A DNA stretch of 64,000 bases from Lewinellaceae bacterium. Lineage in GTDB: Bacteria > Bacteroidota > Bacteroidia > Chitinophagales > Saprospiraceae. How positions within the stretch are numbered: the stretch's first letter is position 1; each line of letters starts with the position of its first letter. The DNA lies in contig JADJRC010000015.1 in NCBI GenBank assembly GCA_016712415.1, positions 62,001-126,000 of the forward strand, given 5' to 3'. Below the pieces are notes generated by a model. The model ran no database searches, had not been told where the DNA came from, and saw only the letters and a program-made list of their open reading frames with translations. Made by a program: the position numbers and the translations under genes. Below are positions 39,673-49,365 of this stretch, piece by piece.

Positions 39673-41770
39673 TCACCGTTTCACAATTTGCCGCACAAAC
39701 CGCCCGCTTTCCATTTGTACACTCAGAAAATAAGTACCTGCAGGCAACACGCGCAGGTCGACAGGCAGCACAAGTTGCCGGGTCTGGTGTGTTTGCATAA
39801 AAATGACCTTCTGTTGTACGTCGGAGAGCGTAAGGGTGATGTCTTCCTGCCGCTCCAGCTCCAGCGCAACCGAAACCAGCCCTTCTGTAGGGTTGGGCGA
39901 CAGCGAGAACCTGCGCACCGATGGTGGCAGCGTAGTGGATGTAATTTCCACAAATATAGCATCAGTAAAGGAGCGGCAACCATCGGGATCGCTTACTTCC
40001 AGGGAGTAGGAGCCTGAGACTGTTGCCACGTATACTTTTTCCGTGGCGCCCGGTATGGGTTGCCCGTCGAGGTACCACTGGAAATTCAAGTTCATGAATG
40101 TGACAGCAATAACCGAGTCGCCCGAAGCGTAAATGGGCGGCGGCACCAGGATGGCTGTCGCAACGCCGAATTCCGCAGACTCGGATTTGCAAATGGTTCC
40201 CTGGAATACCACGGTGTACGGACCGCCCTGATCGATCAGCAGGGTTTGGCTCGTTGCTCCCGGAATAGCATTGCCACCGACAAACCACTGGTAGGAATAT
40301 CCGTTCGGGGGCCTCCGTCGAGGTCAGCGTCATCGTATCGCCTTCACAGATGGCCATTTCGGGCGCCGTAATGAGGGGTGCCGGCGGGTCGGGCATGGTG
40401 TTGGTCATTTCAAAGGTGTCAATCCGTGCGCAGCCGTTGGCGTCGGTAGCCGTGACACTGTACAGGCCGGCTTCGAGGTACACGTTGAGGTTGCCGGTCT
40501 GTCCGTTTGACCAGGCATAATTAACCGGCGCGGCGCCGCCCGTCGATTGTGCTTCGATAATACCGTTGAAAGTGCCTGTGCAGATATTTTGTTGTGTAAC
40601 ACTTCCCGATAATTGAAAATTCGAGCACAATTCCCTGATTTTCTGTATTTTACCACTGGCAATAAGCGCAACATACAACTCCCCGTCACGGTCTTCGCCG
40701 AAACTGCTGTACTGGTTGACGCTCAGGTTGGCCAGCACACTTGCGCTGAAAGTGCCGTTGGCGTTGTGGCGGATATTCCACCAGCGGCCACTGCAGTAGT
40801 CGGCAAAAATATACTGCCCGTAGAGGTCGGGATATTTTGATCCGCGGTAAACGAATCCGCCGGTGACCGAACAGCCGTTGGCATTCGAATGCAGGTAATC
40901 AAATATCGGGAAGGTATAATTGGATGCAGGCTGGCAACCTCCGGTGAGATAGGCGGCGTTGCCTTCATAACAGCGCCAGCCGTAATTCCGGCCGCCTGTA
41001 CCGGCAGGTTCAAAATCGATTTCTTCGCGGGCGTTCTGGCCCACGTCGCCGATCCACATATCGCCTGTAAGCCTGTCGAAGGAAAATCGCCAGGGATTGC
41101 GCAGGCCAAGCGACCATATTTCCGGGAAATAGGCCGGGTTATTGACAAACGGGTTGTCGGGAGGTATAGTATACGGTTCCGAAGCGCTGCTGTTGCTGAC
41201 ATCGATGCGCAGTATTTTGCCAAGAAAGGTGGTTTTTTTCTGTCCGTTGCCTTGCGGGTCATCGGCGGAACCGCCGTCGCCGAGTCCGGTGTACAGATAC
41301 CCGTCGGGGCCGAATTTGATGCTGCCTCCGTTGTGATTGTTGAAAGGCTGGTCTTGCGTGAGCAGGATCAGTTCGCTGTTCGGGTCGGCCTTGTTGGGGT
41401 TCAACGTATCGCGGGTAAAGCGCGAAACCCTGGTGTCGCCATCCGTTTTTCGGGAATAATTGACATAGAAATAGCCGCTTTGCGCGTAGTCGGGCGGGAA
41501 AGCCAGTCCCAGCAGTCCGCGCTCGTTCTGGGCCGACTGCACCCGGTCGACGATGTTCAGGAATGTATCCTGCAGGCGGTTGCCCAGGCTGTCGAGCATC
41601 CAGATCATGCCGCGTTTTTCCACGATAAACAAACGGCTGTCGCCGCAATGTGTGATATCTACCGGAAGCACAAATCCAGTGGCGTGGTCGCTGAGTTGTA
41701 TTTTGGGTTGTGAAAAAAGTGCAAGGGGAAATAGAAAAAGAATTAAAAATGGAAAATTTCTGTTCTTCAT
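39673..41770 (-). CDS. Secreted PQQ-type glucose/sorbosone dehydrogenase with SprB repeat and T9SS domain (one frameshift)
   Basis: About 699 residues. Signal peptide (NFPFLILFLFPLALFSQ); a soluble aldose dehydrogenase six-bladed propeller at 25-380 (SRLFIVEKRGMIWMLD, ERGLLGLAFPPDYAQ, NHNGGSIKFGPDGYLYTGLG, LRNPWRFSFDRLTGDMWIGD); a SprB repeat (AAPVNYAWSNGQTGNLNVYL, YSVTATDANGC) near 400-460; two Ig/PKD-like segments; and a T9SS sorting domain (LSPNPTEGLVSVALELERQ, VRQIVKR). The frame breaks at the G5 run 40307-40311; one base fewer restores NGYSYQWFVGGNAIPGA. Family members oxidise sugars at the periplasmic or outer face, using PQQ and calcium. Confidence 0.88.
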
Positions 41771-42086
41771 GGACGGGTGCCGGTGAGGTGAAAAGTCAAA
41801 TATGGAAGTAAAAGTAGTCCCGAATCCGCAAACCCAAAAAAGGCATCAAAGGGATGTCTTCAATTAGCGTATTTGCAGAATTCATCGGATATTTACTCAA
41901 AGTAAATTGGTTTGCGAAAATAAACTCAAACAATACATTGATTTTCAATACAAAGGAATTCTGTAAATTCTTAAATTCGGAGTATTCCAGTATAATATTA
42001 ATAATGTGTAAGATTGTCCCCGGAACATTCAGGACTACTCAAAACAAGACAAGAATTCCATTTTTTAATCAAAAAAATATAAACCA
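41771..42086. other. AT-rich divergent intergenic region
   Basis: Separates the sugar dehydrogenase (minus) from the M23 peptidase (plus). It is AT-rich, especially 41900-42086, and presumably carries both promoters. I see no open frame with protein-like content and no exact TAnnTTTG element at a sensible distance. Confidence 0.4.
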
Positions 42087-43727
42087 ATGAAAATTCACGC
42101 CACTATTTCGGTTATCTTGATTCTGACCTGTTTCCCGGGTTTTTCCCAGTCCACTGACCAGCTGCCGCCCGAGGGCGGTGGCGAGTATATTTTCACCACA
42201 GGTAAACCATGCCTATCCGAGGGTGAACGTTCGGCCATTACGGAGCGGCTCAGAGAAAACATAACTGCGCTAAAAAAAGAAGGAAAACTGAAGGAGGTTA
42301 TTCAAAAAATGGTCGTCAGTTTCGACTGGCCTTTGAGGAAAGACCCCGGATTGGAATTCAATGACTATTACGGCATATCCAACTTTGTCGATCAAAATGC
42401 CGGGGGCGGCATACTCGATTACAATTGTGACAGCCGTACCTATAACGGCCATCATGGAACCGATTATTTTACATGGCCTTTCCCCTGGTATATTTATGAC
42501 AATAATTTTGTTGAAGCCATAGCCGGAGAGGCCGGAACGATAATCGGTAAAGACGACAACCAGGATGACGACCATTGCGCGTGTAGCGGAAACTGGAATG
42601 CCGTATATATCCAACACGCCGACGGATCAATTGCCTGGTACGGCCACCTCAAGAATAATTCCCTGACACCCAAAACGGTGGGCCAAACAGTCTTCAAAGG
42701 CGAATATCTGGGCGTCGTAGCCAGCTCAGGATGCTCTACCGGGCCACACCTCCATTTTGAAGTTTATGATAGTGGAAACAATCTGATTGATCCCTATCAG
42801 GGCAGCTGCAACAGTTTGAACGCTAATTCCTGGTGGGCATCACAACCCGCATACCGGGAGCCAACTGTAAATGCGATATTGACCCATAATGCAGCGCCTC
42901 TGCAAGGGTGCCCGGGCGTAAATGAAGCCCCCAATATGTCGAACGACTTTTCACCCGGTCAGACAATATATACCGCAGCATACTATCACGACCAACTACA
43001 GGGAGATGTTTCCACATATCGAATCCGCAAACCCGACAATTCGGTATGGCAAACCTGGAACTCAACATCGCCCAGTACCTATAACGCATCCTGGTGGTAT
43101 TGGACCTGGGTGCTTCCCTCAGGGGGCCCTTTCGGCGCCTGGACATTTGAAGTGGTGTATTACGGGCAGACCTTTACCCACCCTTTTAATTATGCCCAGG
43201 TGCTCCCTGTTGAACTCCGCACTTTTTACGGCAAGGCAACCGCAGATCAAACCATTATGTTCAACTGGAGTACAGCATCCGAGGTCAATAACCAGGGCTT
43301 CGAGGTGGAACATTCCACAGATGGCATCCAATGGAAAAATATTGGTTTTGTCCCCGGAAATGGTACATCCGCACAGATTAATACCTATGGTTTCCTGCAC
43401 AAAACCCCTGCAAGTGGCATGAATTATTACCGGCTCAAACAAATCGACAACGATCTGAATATTGAATATTCGTATGTTGTAAATATAGTGTTAGGGAAAA
43501 ATGGCAATATTCAACTTGCGCCAAACCCTGCACGCGGTCTCATAGAAGTTTTGGGCATTGGAAACGAACACCCGGAGGTGATCCTGTTCGACAGTATGGG
43601 TAACAAGATCAGGGAGTTGAAATTGGACCAATCGACCATTAGCGTCACGGATATTCCTGTCGGCCTGTATTTTATGTCGATATGCATTGACGGGCAATAT
43701 ACTGTAAAACGGTTTGTCAAGATCTAA
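42087..43727 (+). CDS. Secreted M23 metallopeptidase with T9SS sorting domain
   Basis: 546 residues, intact. The signal peptide ends CFPGFSQ. An M23 LytM-type domain spans about 85-260, with the zinc ligands in HHGTDY (H-x3-D) and HLHFEVYD (H-x-H), and the sequence WYGHLKNNSLTPKTVGQTVF typical of the fold. A beta-sandwich domain (280-375) and the T9SS type A domain follow (LPVELRTFYGKA, FEVEHSTDGIQWKNIGFVPG, NYYRLKQIDNDL, APNPARGLIEV, VKRFVKI). M23 enzymes cut glycyl bonds in peptidoglycan or in other proteins such as elastin. Export by T9SS suggests attack on other cells or on extracellular matrix. The next gene starts 13 bases downstream. Confidence 0.93.
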   Translation: MKIHATISVILILTCFPGFSQSTDQLPPEGGGEYIFTTGKPCLSEGERSAITERLRENITALKKEGKLKEVIQKMVVSFDWPLRKDPGLEFNDYYGISNFVDQNAGGGILDYNCDSRTYNGHHGTDYFTWPFPWYIYDNNFVEAIAGEAGTIIGKDDNQDDDHCACSGNWNAVYIQHADGSIAWYGHLKNNSLTPKTVGQTVFKGEYLGVVASSGCSTGPHLHFEVYDSGNNLIDPYQGSCNSLNANSWWASQPAYREPTVNAILTHNAAPLQGCPGVNEAPNMSNDFSPGQTIYTAAYYHDQLQGDVSTYRIRKPDNSVWQTWNSTSPSTYNASWWYWTWVLPSGGPFGAWTFEVVYYGQTFTHPFNYAQVLPVELRTFYGKATADQTIMFNWSTASEVNNQGFEVEHSTDGIQWKNIGFVPGNGTSAQINTYGFLHKTPASGMNYYRLKQIDNDLNIEYSYVVNIVLGKNGNIQLAPNPARGLIEVLGIGNEHPEVILFDSMGNKIRELKLDQSTISVTDIPVGLYFMSICIDGQYTVKRFVKI

Positions 43728-43739
43728 AAAACAGCCTTA

Positions 43740-44171
43740 ATGACATTATCCAAATACTATACATATGCAGTGATCTATCCGGCAGTCTTTGCGTTTATCA
43801 TTAGTACCCTGTTTTCCCTCATATACGGCTACGGTTACGATAGCGAATGGCTTATGGCCGGAGATATGGTCGGAACCTCAATTGCTGCTTCCTTGATTTA
43901 TTCGACCCTGATCGGTGTGCTCTCGCTGACTATTTTCCTTAACAAATACGAAATGGTGCGGGCAAATTTGATCTGGAATATACTGGCTTGGTTTCTGTTG
44001 CCAGGTGGTTTTATTGCAATAACCCTGGTCCAGGAAGTTAATTACACCATTACATATGAATCGGGTTTCGGCAGTGGGATCGTTTTTGTATTGATACAGA
44101 CAATACCATTTATAGCAGGCCTGATTTATACATTTATCAGATACAGATTGAGTACAATTTACGCTGAATAG
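43740..44171 (+). CDS. Small four-helix membrane protein, unknown
   Basis: 143 residues with transmembrane helices near 8-28, 42-65, 72-95 and 115-135, and few charged residues outside them. I recognise no family. It follows the M23 peptidase by 13 bases on the same strand, so the two are likely one transcript; a membrane partner or immunity-like role for the peptidase would be speculation. Confidence 0.65.
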   Translation: MTLSKYYTYAVIYPAVFAFIISTLFSLIYGYGYDSEWLMAGDMVGTSIAASLIYSTLIGVLSLTIFLNKYEMVRANLIWNILAWFLLPGGFIAITLVQEVNYTITYESGFGSGIVFVLIQTIPFIAGLIYTFIRYRLSTIYAE

Positions 44172-44208
44172 GTTTCAAAAACTACTTTTCATTGAGGAGC
44201 TATGGCGC

Positions 44209-45731
44209 CTACTCTCCCACAAACTGCATAATTTCCTCCACAAAATTGCGGTGATTGGCCAGCCGGGGCACCTTGTTCTGGCTGCCAAACTTGCCGCGGG
44301 CGCGCATCCATCGGTGGAAAGTGCCGCGAGGCACGGTATGCAGGTGCAGGCGCTGGAGTGCCATTCCCTTGAATCTTTTGGCTTCGTAGTCCGAATTGAT
44401 GCGCTGGAGTGTCTGGTCGAGCACCTCGTTGAAGCGCTCGAGATCGGAAGGCTCCCGCTCAAACTCGACGATCCATTCATGTCCGCCCCGGCCCTTGTCG
44501 CCGGCAAAATAAACGGGGGCGGCAGTGTATTCTGAAACGATGGCGTTCAACTCGCGGCATGCTTCGGCGAGTGCCTTGTCGGTGTCGCCCACCATGACTT
44601 CTTCGCCGAAGGCGTTGATAAACTGTTTGGTGCGACCGGTGATGCGGAAGCAGTGCGGGTTCCTGCGCGTGAACATCATCGTATCGCCGGGCAGGTATCG
44701 CCACAAGCCGTTGTTGGAGGAAATCATTACAGCGTAATTTTTCCCAACTTCCACATCGGCCAACAGCACCGTTTTAGGATGTTCTTTTTCCCATTCCTCT
44801 GTCGGGATAAATTCGTAGAACACGCCGCTGTCAGCAAAGAGCAGCATATCCTTTTTGTCCAGATCGCATTGCGCGCCGAAATAGCCTTCAGAGGCGTTGT
44901 ATATTTCCTGGTACACGAAGTTATCGCTGGGTATCAGCGCCTTAAATGTTTCACGATAAGGCTCGAAGCCCACGCCGCCGTGCATATAGGCCTGCAGGTG
45001 CGGCCACACCTCCAGCATATTGTTTTTGCCGGTTTGTTCGAGGATCAGGCGGAACAGGACGATAAGCCAGGTAGGCACCCTCCGAACATGACGATATCGT
45101 CGCGGCGACCGGTGAGGTCGGCAAAACGCTGGAGTTTTTCTTCAAAATTGGGCAGCAGCGCCGTTTTGAAATCGGGTGTGTGAAAAGCGCGGCCAACAAC
45201 CGGCATATGGTGGGTCATCAGCGAACTGATATCGCCGGTACGGGTTTTGGGAAAATCAGCGAACGTCTGGTAACTTCCGGAGAGCAGCAGGTTTTTTCGC
45301 CGGAACACCTCCATATCGGGTTTGTTGTGGTACAGCAGGGTCAGCGAATCCCAACTGCCGGCGTAGTGGTTGCTGTACAGATTGCTCATCGGAACGGGGA
45401 TAAACTTGCTTTTGTCGCTGGTAGTGCCGCTGCTTTTGCTGTACCAGGTGACCTGTCCGGGCCAAAGCACGTTCCGCTCGCCGCGCATCATACGGTAAAT
45501 CTGGTCTTTTACCCCATCATAATCATGAGCGGGCACACGCTGCGCAAACTCCTCTGCATTCCTTATGCCTGCGAAGTCGTATTCCTTGCCGAATTCAGTA
45601 TTACGCGCAGTGTCGAGTAAACGTTGCAACCACCGTTCCTGGGGTTCTTCCGGCCGTTTCATATAGCGCTCGATGCGCCGCATACGCAGGCGCATGTACT
45701 GCTTGACGAGTTCGTTGGCCAACCATTTCAT
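44209..45731 (-). CDS. GH3-family acyl-adenylating protein (one frameshift)
   Basis: About 507 residues, related to plant GH3 auxin-amido synthetases of the acyl-adenylate superfamily. Signatures: WYSKSSGTTSDKSKFIPV (ATP/phosphate-binding), YNASEGYFGAQ, and LFADSGVFYEFIP, GLWRYLPGDTMMF, RITGRTKQFINAFGEEVMV in the nucleotide-binding and hinge regions. The frame breaks at the C3 run 45078-45080; one more base gives MFGGVPTWLIVLFRLIL. Bacteroidota homologues are common; substrates are unknown but are probably a carboxylic acid and an amine. A TAATTTTG -7-like element lies upstream (minus, 45769-45776). Confidence 0.9.
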
Positions 45732-45867
45732 AGGCAGCGAGCAGTTAGTTCGATTTGTTTTGCAGATACAAAATTACGACATAGCCGGTTAGTCAGGTTC
45801 ACGGTTTACCAAAGGACTCAAAAATGTTTATTTTTCAAGACATTTGGGTCCAATTCCGTTGTTGTCA

Positions 45868-46278
45868 ATGAATCTCGCCAAACATAAAGACTTTGATTCG
45901 TTTTACGAAGCTTTGTTGCCCGTAGAAAAATCCATTTGTCTGCGGTTGCGCGAATTATTGCTCACTCATTTTCCACAAATGAAGGAGCAGTTCGGGTATG
46001 GTGTGCCATATTACCGGCTCCACGGCAGGATATGTTTCATGTATCCGGCATCTTTTCCGTACAGTGGCCACGATGCCGGGGTGGCTTTGGGATTTACACG
46101 CGGCCACCTGCTTTCCAACGAGCAGGGACTGCTCGACATGGGTGCGCGCAAGGAGGTGGCTTACGTTCGTATTCCATCGGCAAGCGCCATACCGGAAGAC
46201 GCGTTGCTGGAGATGCTGCACGAAGCGGTATTGCTCGATGCCGAACTGGCGGGCAACCGGGTCAAACGCAAAAAATAA
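45868..46278 (+). CDS. DUF1801/YdhG-like protein
   Basis: 136 residues with the alpha/beta fold of the DUF1801 (YdhG, MmcQ/YjbR-like) group: SFYEALLPVEKSICLRLREL, QFGYGVPYYRLHGRICFMYP, GFTRGHLLSNEQGLLDMGAR, YVRIPSASAIPEDALLEMLH. The tail is basic (NRVKRKK). The start is the ATG at 45868 (MNLAKHKDF); an in-frame ATG eight codons upstream is less likely. Function unknown; some relatives are frataxin-like in fold. Divergent from the GH3 gene and convergent with a lipoprotein gene. Confidence 0.8.
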   Translation: MNLAKHKDFDSFYEALLPVEKSICLRLRELLLTHFPQMKEQFGYGVPYYRLHGRICFMYPASFPYSGHDAGVALGFTRGHLLSNEQGLLDMGARKEVAYVRIPSASAIPEDALLEMLHEAVLLDAELAGNRVKRKK

Positions 46279-46292
46279 TCTCCTCTGCCGTT

Positions 46293-46673
46293 TTAGTGTC
46301 CCAGGTACAACATGGTATCCAGCACCGGCCGGGTATTCAACGAAATCTCGATGGGCAGGCTTCCAAACGCTTCATGGGGGAAATGCAGGCTGTCGTAACC
46401 GAATGCAACAATCCAGTGACGGCCCTCCGGTACAGATTCAATACAGCCGCGTGCGTCGGCGCCTGTTTTGAACGATGCATCGAAAAACGCAGCACCCTTG
46501 TCGTAGCCCGGAAAAGTATCGCTGAAATATTTCAGGTAAACCGTAGAACCAACCAACGGATAGTTGTGGTGGGTCGTTTTGATACACACTTTGGTAGGCA
46601 GGGGTACCGTTTCCGGGCCCTTGGCGCAGCCGGAAAAAACAATAACAACAGCGGTGATCAGGAGTAAACGCAT
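46293..46673 (-). CDS. Small lipoprotein, unknown
   Basis: 126 residues. A lipoprotein signal MRLLLITAVVIVFSGC places the modified cysteine at residue 16. The mature part has a beta-rich pattern with a pair of cysteines (KVCIKTTHHNY; DARGCIESVPEG) and looks like a small Ig or carboxypeptidase-regulatory-type domain. No named family recognised. The start was chosen at the ATG (46671-46673) that begins the signal peptide. Confidence 0.7.
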   Translation of the reverse strand: MRLLLITAVVIVFSGCAKGPETVPLPTKVCIKTTHHNYPLVGSTVYLKYFSDTFPGYDKGAAFFDASFKTGADARGCIESVPEGRHWIVAFGYDSLHFPHEAFGSLPIEISLNTRPVLDTMLYLGH

Positions 46674-46866
46674 GATACGAATGTAGTGCGGAAATCCTTT
46701 TCCGCCTGAAAGTTTTGGGTAAAATACGGAACATTTTTTCCTTCCGGAAACGAGGTACAATACCTGCTTTTTCCGGTAAGTCGAAAAGCAGGAAAACCGA
46801 TACCAGCCATTAAACGTCTCAACACCCAAAGCAGTTGGCTAATCCCGGCAAAACCGACATATTTTT

Positions 46867-46874
46867 TACCTTTG
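46867..46874 (+). promoter_or_regulatory. Candidate -7 element (TACCTTTG) for fbp
   Basis: Exact match to TAnnTTTG, 67 bases before the fbp ATG, preceded by a T-rich stretch. Confidence 0.45.
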
Positions 46875-46941
46875 GGGCGCCAAACCAACATCCTGACCAA
46901 AGGTCTTACAGGCTCTAACCAAACTTAACATCCACCACATT

Positions 46942-48012
46942 ATGGCAACGACAGCAAAAAAATCGCCGCAAAACGGCCAAACAGTGCCTAAATCCCCTGT
47001 TTCCGGCAACCGCATCATTACCCTCGACGAGTTTATCATCCGCGCCGAAAAGGATTTCGATTTTGCTACCGGCGAATTGACGGGTTTGCTTCGCGACATC
47101 GGCGTGGCCGCCAAGATCATCAACCGCGAGGTGAACAAAGCCGGCCTGGTCAATATTATCGGGGTAGCCGACAGCGGTGAGAACCAAAGCGGCGATATGC
47201 AGCAAAAACTCGACGTGTACGCCAATGAAAAACTGATCGAGTGCCTCCAAAACTCCGGCGAGTGCTGCGCCATCGCTTCGGAAGAGAACGACGACATCAT
47301 TCATGTGCCTTCCGTAGGCTCCAAAAAAAGCCAGTATATCGTCATGTTCGACCCGCTCGACGGCTCTTCCAACATCGATGTAAACGTTTCAGTGGGCACT
47401 ATTTTCGCCATTTACCGGCGTAAAAGCGACTCTTCCGGTCCGGCTACCAAAGCGGATTTCCTGCAGGCGGGTGTTAAACAGGTAGCGGCGGGTTATGTAT
47501 TGTACGGCACCTCCACGATCCTGGTGTATACCACGGGCCGCGGCGTAAACGGATTCACCCTCGACCCCAGCATCGGCGAATTCTGCCTCAGCCACCGCAA
47601 CATGCGTATGCCGGAAAATGGCGCTACATACTCCGTCAACCAGGGCTATTACTCCAAATTCGACCTCGAAATGCGCCGCTATATCGACAACTGCTCCGAC
47701 CAGAACTACGGCCTGCGCTATATCGGTTCTATGGTAAGCGATATACACCGTATCCTTATCCAGGGCGGTATTTTCCTGTATCCCAGCACACGCAAATACC
47801 CCAAAGGGAAATTGCGCCTGCTGTACGAATGCAACCCGCTTTCCATGATCGTCGAGCAGGCGGGCGGTAAAGCCATGAACACGCAACTCAAACGTGTACT
47901 CGATGTGGTGCCGACCGAACTGCACCAGCGCTGTACCATCGCCATCGGTTCGCCCGCAATGGTAGACGAGTTGAAAGCGTTTATAGAGCGGTATTCGGCA
48001 TTACCCTTGTAA
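46942..48012 (+). CDS. fbp: Class I fructose-1,6-bisphosphatase
   Basis: 356 residues, intact. It removes the C1 phosphate of fructose 1,6-bisphosphate, the committed step of gluconeogenesis. Metal-site motif DPLDGSSNIDVNVSVGTIF (around residues 131-149), SEENDD, and the substrate loop in GKLRLLYECNPLSMIVEQAG are all present. The N-terminal 20 residues are basic and low-complexity (MATTAKKSPQNG). The next gene starts 31 bases downstream. Confidence 0.96.
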   Translation: MATTAKKSPQNGQTVPKSPVSGNRIITLDEFIIRAEKDFDFATGELTGLLRDIGVAAKIINREVNKAGLVNIIGVADSGENQSGDMQQKLDVYANEKLIECLQNSGECCAIASEENDDIIHVPSVGSKKSQYIVMFDPLDGSSNIDVNVSVGTIFAIYRRKSDSSGPATKADFLQAGVKQVAAGYVLYGTSTILVYTTGRGVNGFTLDPSIGEFCLSHRNMRMPENGATYSVNQGYYSKFDLEMRRYIDNCSDQNYGLRYIGSMVSDIHRILIQGGIFLYPSTRKYPKGKLRLLYECNPLSMIVEQAGGKAMNTQLKRVLDVVPTELHQRCTIAIGSPAMVDELKAFIERYSALPL

Positions 48013-48043
48013 ATGCAATACCACCAGCGATAAAAAAGCACCT

Positions 48044-48451
48044 GTGACCTTATTCGTTTTGTTTTCACTGAACCTGATCAGTCCTATGCTCGGTATTTCT
48101 TTTACCAATATCTGCGAGGCAAAGGGCAGCATCTATGTGGGCGTTTATGCGAAAAAGGCTGATTTTCTTAAACCGGAAAAAGCCTGTTTCAAAAAAATTA
48201 TTCCCGTGTCGGTGAAGGGTAATCTCCGTTTCGACTGCTCCGAACTTGCCCCCGGCACCTATGCCGTGAGCTGTTTTCACGACCTTAACGACAATGGCGA
48301 ACTCGACACCAATTTTTTCGGGATACCCGTTGAGCCTTACGGTTTTTCCAACAATGCGCGACCCAAGTTCAGGGCGCCCAGGTGGGAAGAGGCGTGTTTT
48401 CAGGTAAAGGAAGGCGGCGTACAGATCAGCATCCGCCTGGAAAAATGGTAA
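48044..48451 (+). CDS. DUF2141 protein
   Basis: 135 residues starting at a GTG (an ATG at this position is absent). After a short hydrophobic leader, the DUF2141 domain: KGSIYVGVYAKKADFLKPEK, ELAPGTYAVSCFHDLNDNGE, LDTNFFGIPVEPYGFSNNAR, FRAPRWEEACFQVKEGG. Members are small secreted or periplasmic beta-sandwich proteins of unknown role. A long inverted repeat follows the stop after 58 bases. Confidence 0.85.
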   Translation: MTLFVLFSLNLISPMLGISFTNICEAKGSIYVGVYAKKADFLKPEKACFKKIIPVSVKGNLRFDCSELAPGTYAVSCFHDLNDNGELDTNFFGIPVEPYGFSNNARPKFRAPRWEEACFQVKEGGVQISIRLEKW

Positions 48452-48509
48452 AGACGGCTGTGTTTGGCCGGGGCTGGTTACATTTGCACGCTAACAAGGC
48501 ATGTTGTTT

Positions 48510-48582
48510 CATTGCTATATTGTTGACATTGTTTCATTGCCAACAATACCAACAATGAAACAATGTCAACAATATAGCAATG
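48510..48582. repeat. 30-bp perfect inverted repeat with 13-base loop
   Basis: 48510-48539 and 48553-48582 are exact reverse complements; the loop is 48540-48552. The arms are built of CATTG, TATATTG and GACATTG-type words, so the region is also rich in the direct motif CAACAAT. It lies between the DUF2141 gene and the ABC ATPase gene, both on the plus strand. RNA from either strand would form a long stable stem, but there is no T-run. Confidence 0.9.
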
Positions 48583-48606
48583 CAGCAATGCCAACAATAA
48601 CCACAC

Positions 48607-49365
48607 ATGATCCGCGCAGAAAACGTAGTAAAAACATTTGGGGAACAGGAAGTGCTTCAGGGTATCAACTTCACTTTTGAAGCCGGAAAAAACAACCTCA
48701 TCATCGGGCGTTCAGGCGCCGGCAAAACGGTACTGCTCAAAATACTGGTCGGCCTGCAAGTCCCCACCAGCGGCACGGTCTGGTACGATGACGTCAATTT
48801 TACAGCCCTCGACAAGCAGGGTATGCGCGCCATCCGTATGAAGATCGGCATGTTGTTCCAGGGCTCCGCCCTTTTCGATTCGCTGACCGTGGAACAGAAT
48901 ATCCGGTTCCCCATGGATATGTTTACCCATAAAAGCCCGCAGCAAAAACTCGAACGTGTCAACTACTGTCTCGAACGCGTCAACCTCAGCGGCAACAACA
49001 AAAAATACCCTTCCGAACTATCCGGCGGTATGCAAAAACGCGTCGGCATTGCGCGCGCTATCGTACTCGAACCCCAATATCTCTTCTGCGACGAACCCAA
49101 CTCCGGCCTCGACCCGAAAACCTCCATCCTCATCGATGAACTGATCAGCAGCATCACCAAAGAAAATAATATCACCACCATCATCAATACCCACGATATG
49201 AACTCGGTGATGGAAATCGGCGAAAACATCTGTTTCCTGCACGAAGGCCGCCTGGAATGGAGCGGCACCAAGGAACAGGTGCTCGCTTCGAACAATGAAA
49301 ACCTCCAATCTTTTATTTTTGCCTCGCCGTTCCTTCAAAAACTCCGTAAAGCGGCGTTGAAATGA
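48607..49365 (+). CDS. ABC transporter ATPase, MlaF-like
   Basis: 252 residues. Walker A is GRSGAGKT (residues 35-42), the signature is LSGGMQKRVGIARAI, Walker B is YLFCDEPNSGLDP and the H-loop is NTHDMNSV. The FEAGKNNLIIGRSGAGKT, GMLFQGSALFDSLTV and SGLDP features are those of MlaF, the ATPase that drives phospholipid traffic between membranes. No MlaE permease or MlaD-like protein is nearby, so its membrane partner lies elsewhere. Its stop overlaps the start of the next gene (ATGA), pointing to coupled translation. Confidence 0.92.
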   Translation: MIRAENVVKTFGEQEVLQGINFTFEAGKNNLIIGRSGAGKTVLLKILVGLQVPTSGTVWYDDVNFTALDKQGMRAIRMKIGMLFQGSALFDSLTVEQNIRFPMDMFTHKSPQQKLERVNYCLERVNLSGNNKKYPSELSGGMQKRVGIARAIVLEPQYLFCDEPNSGLDPKTSILIDELISSITKENNITTIINTHDMNSVMEIGENICFLHEGRLEWSGTKEQVLASNNENLQSFIFASPFLQKLRKAALK

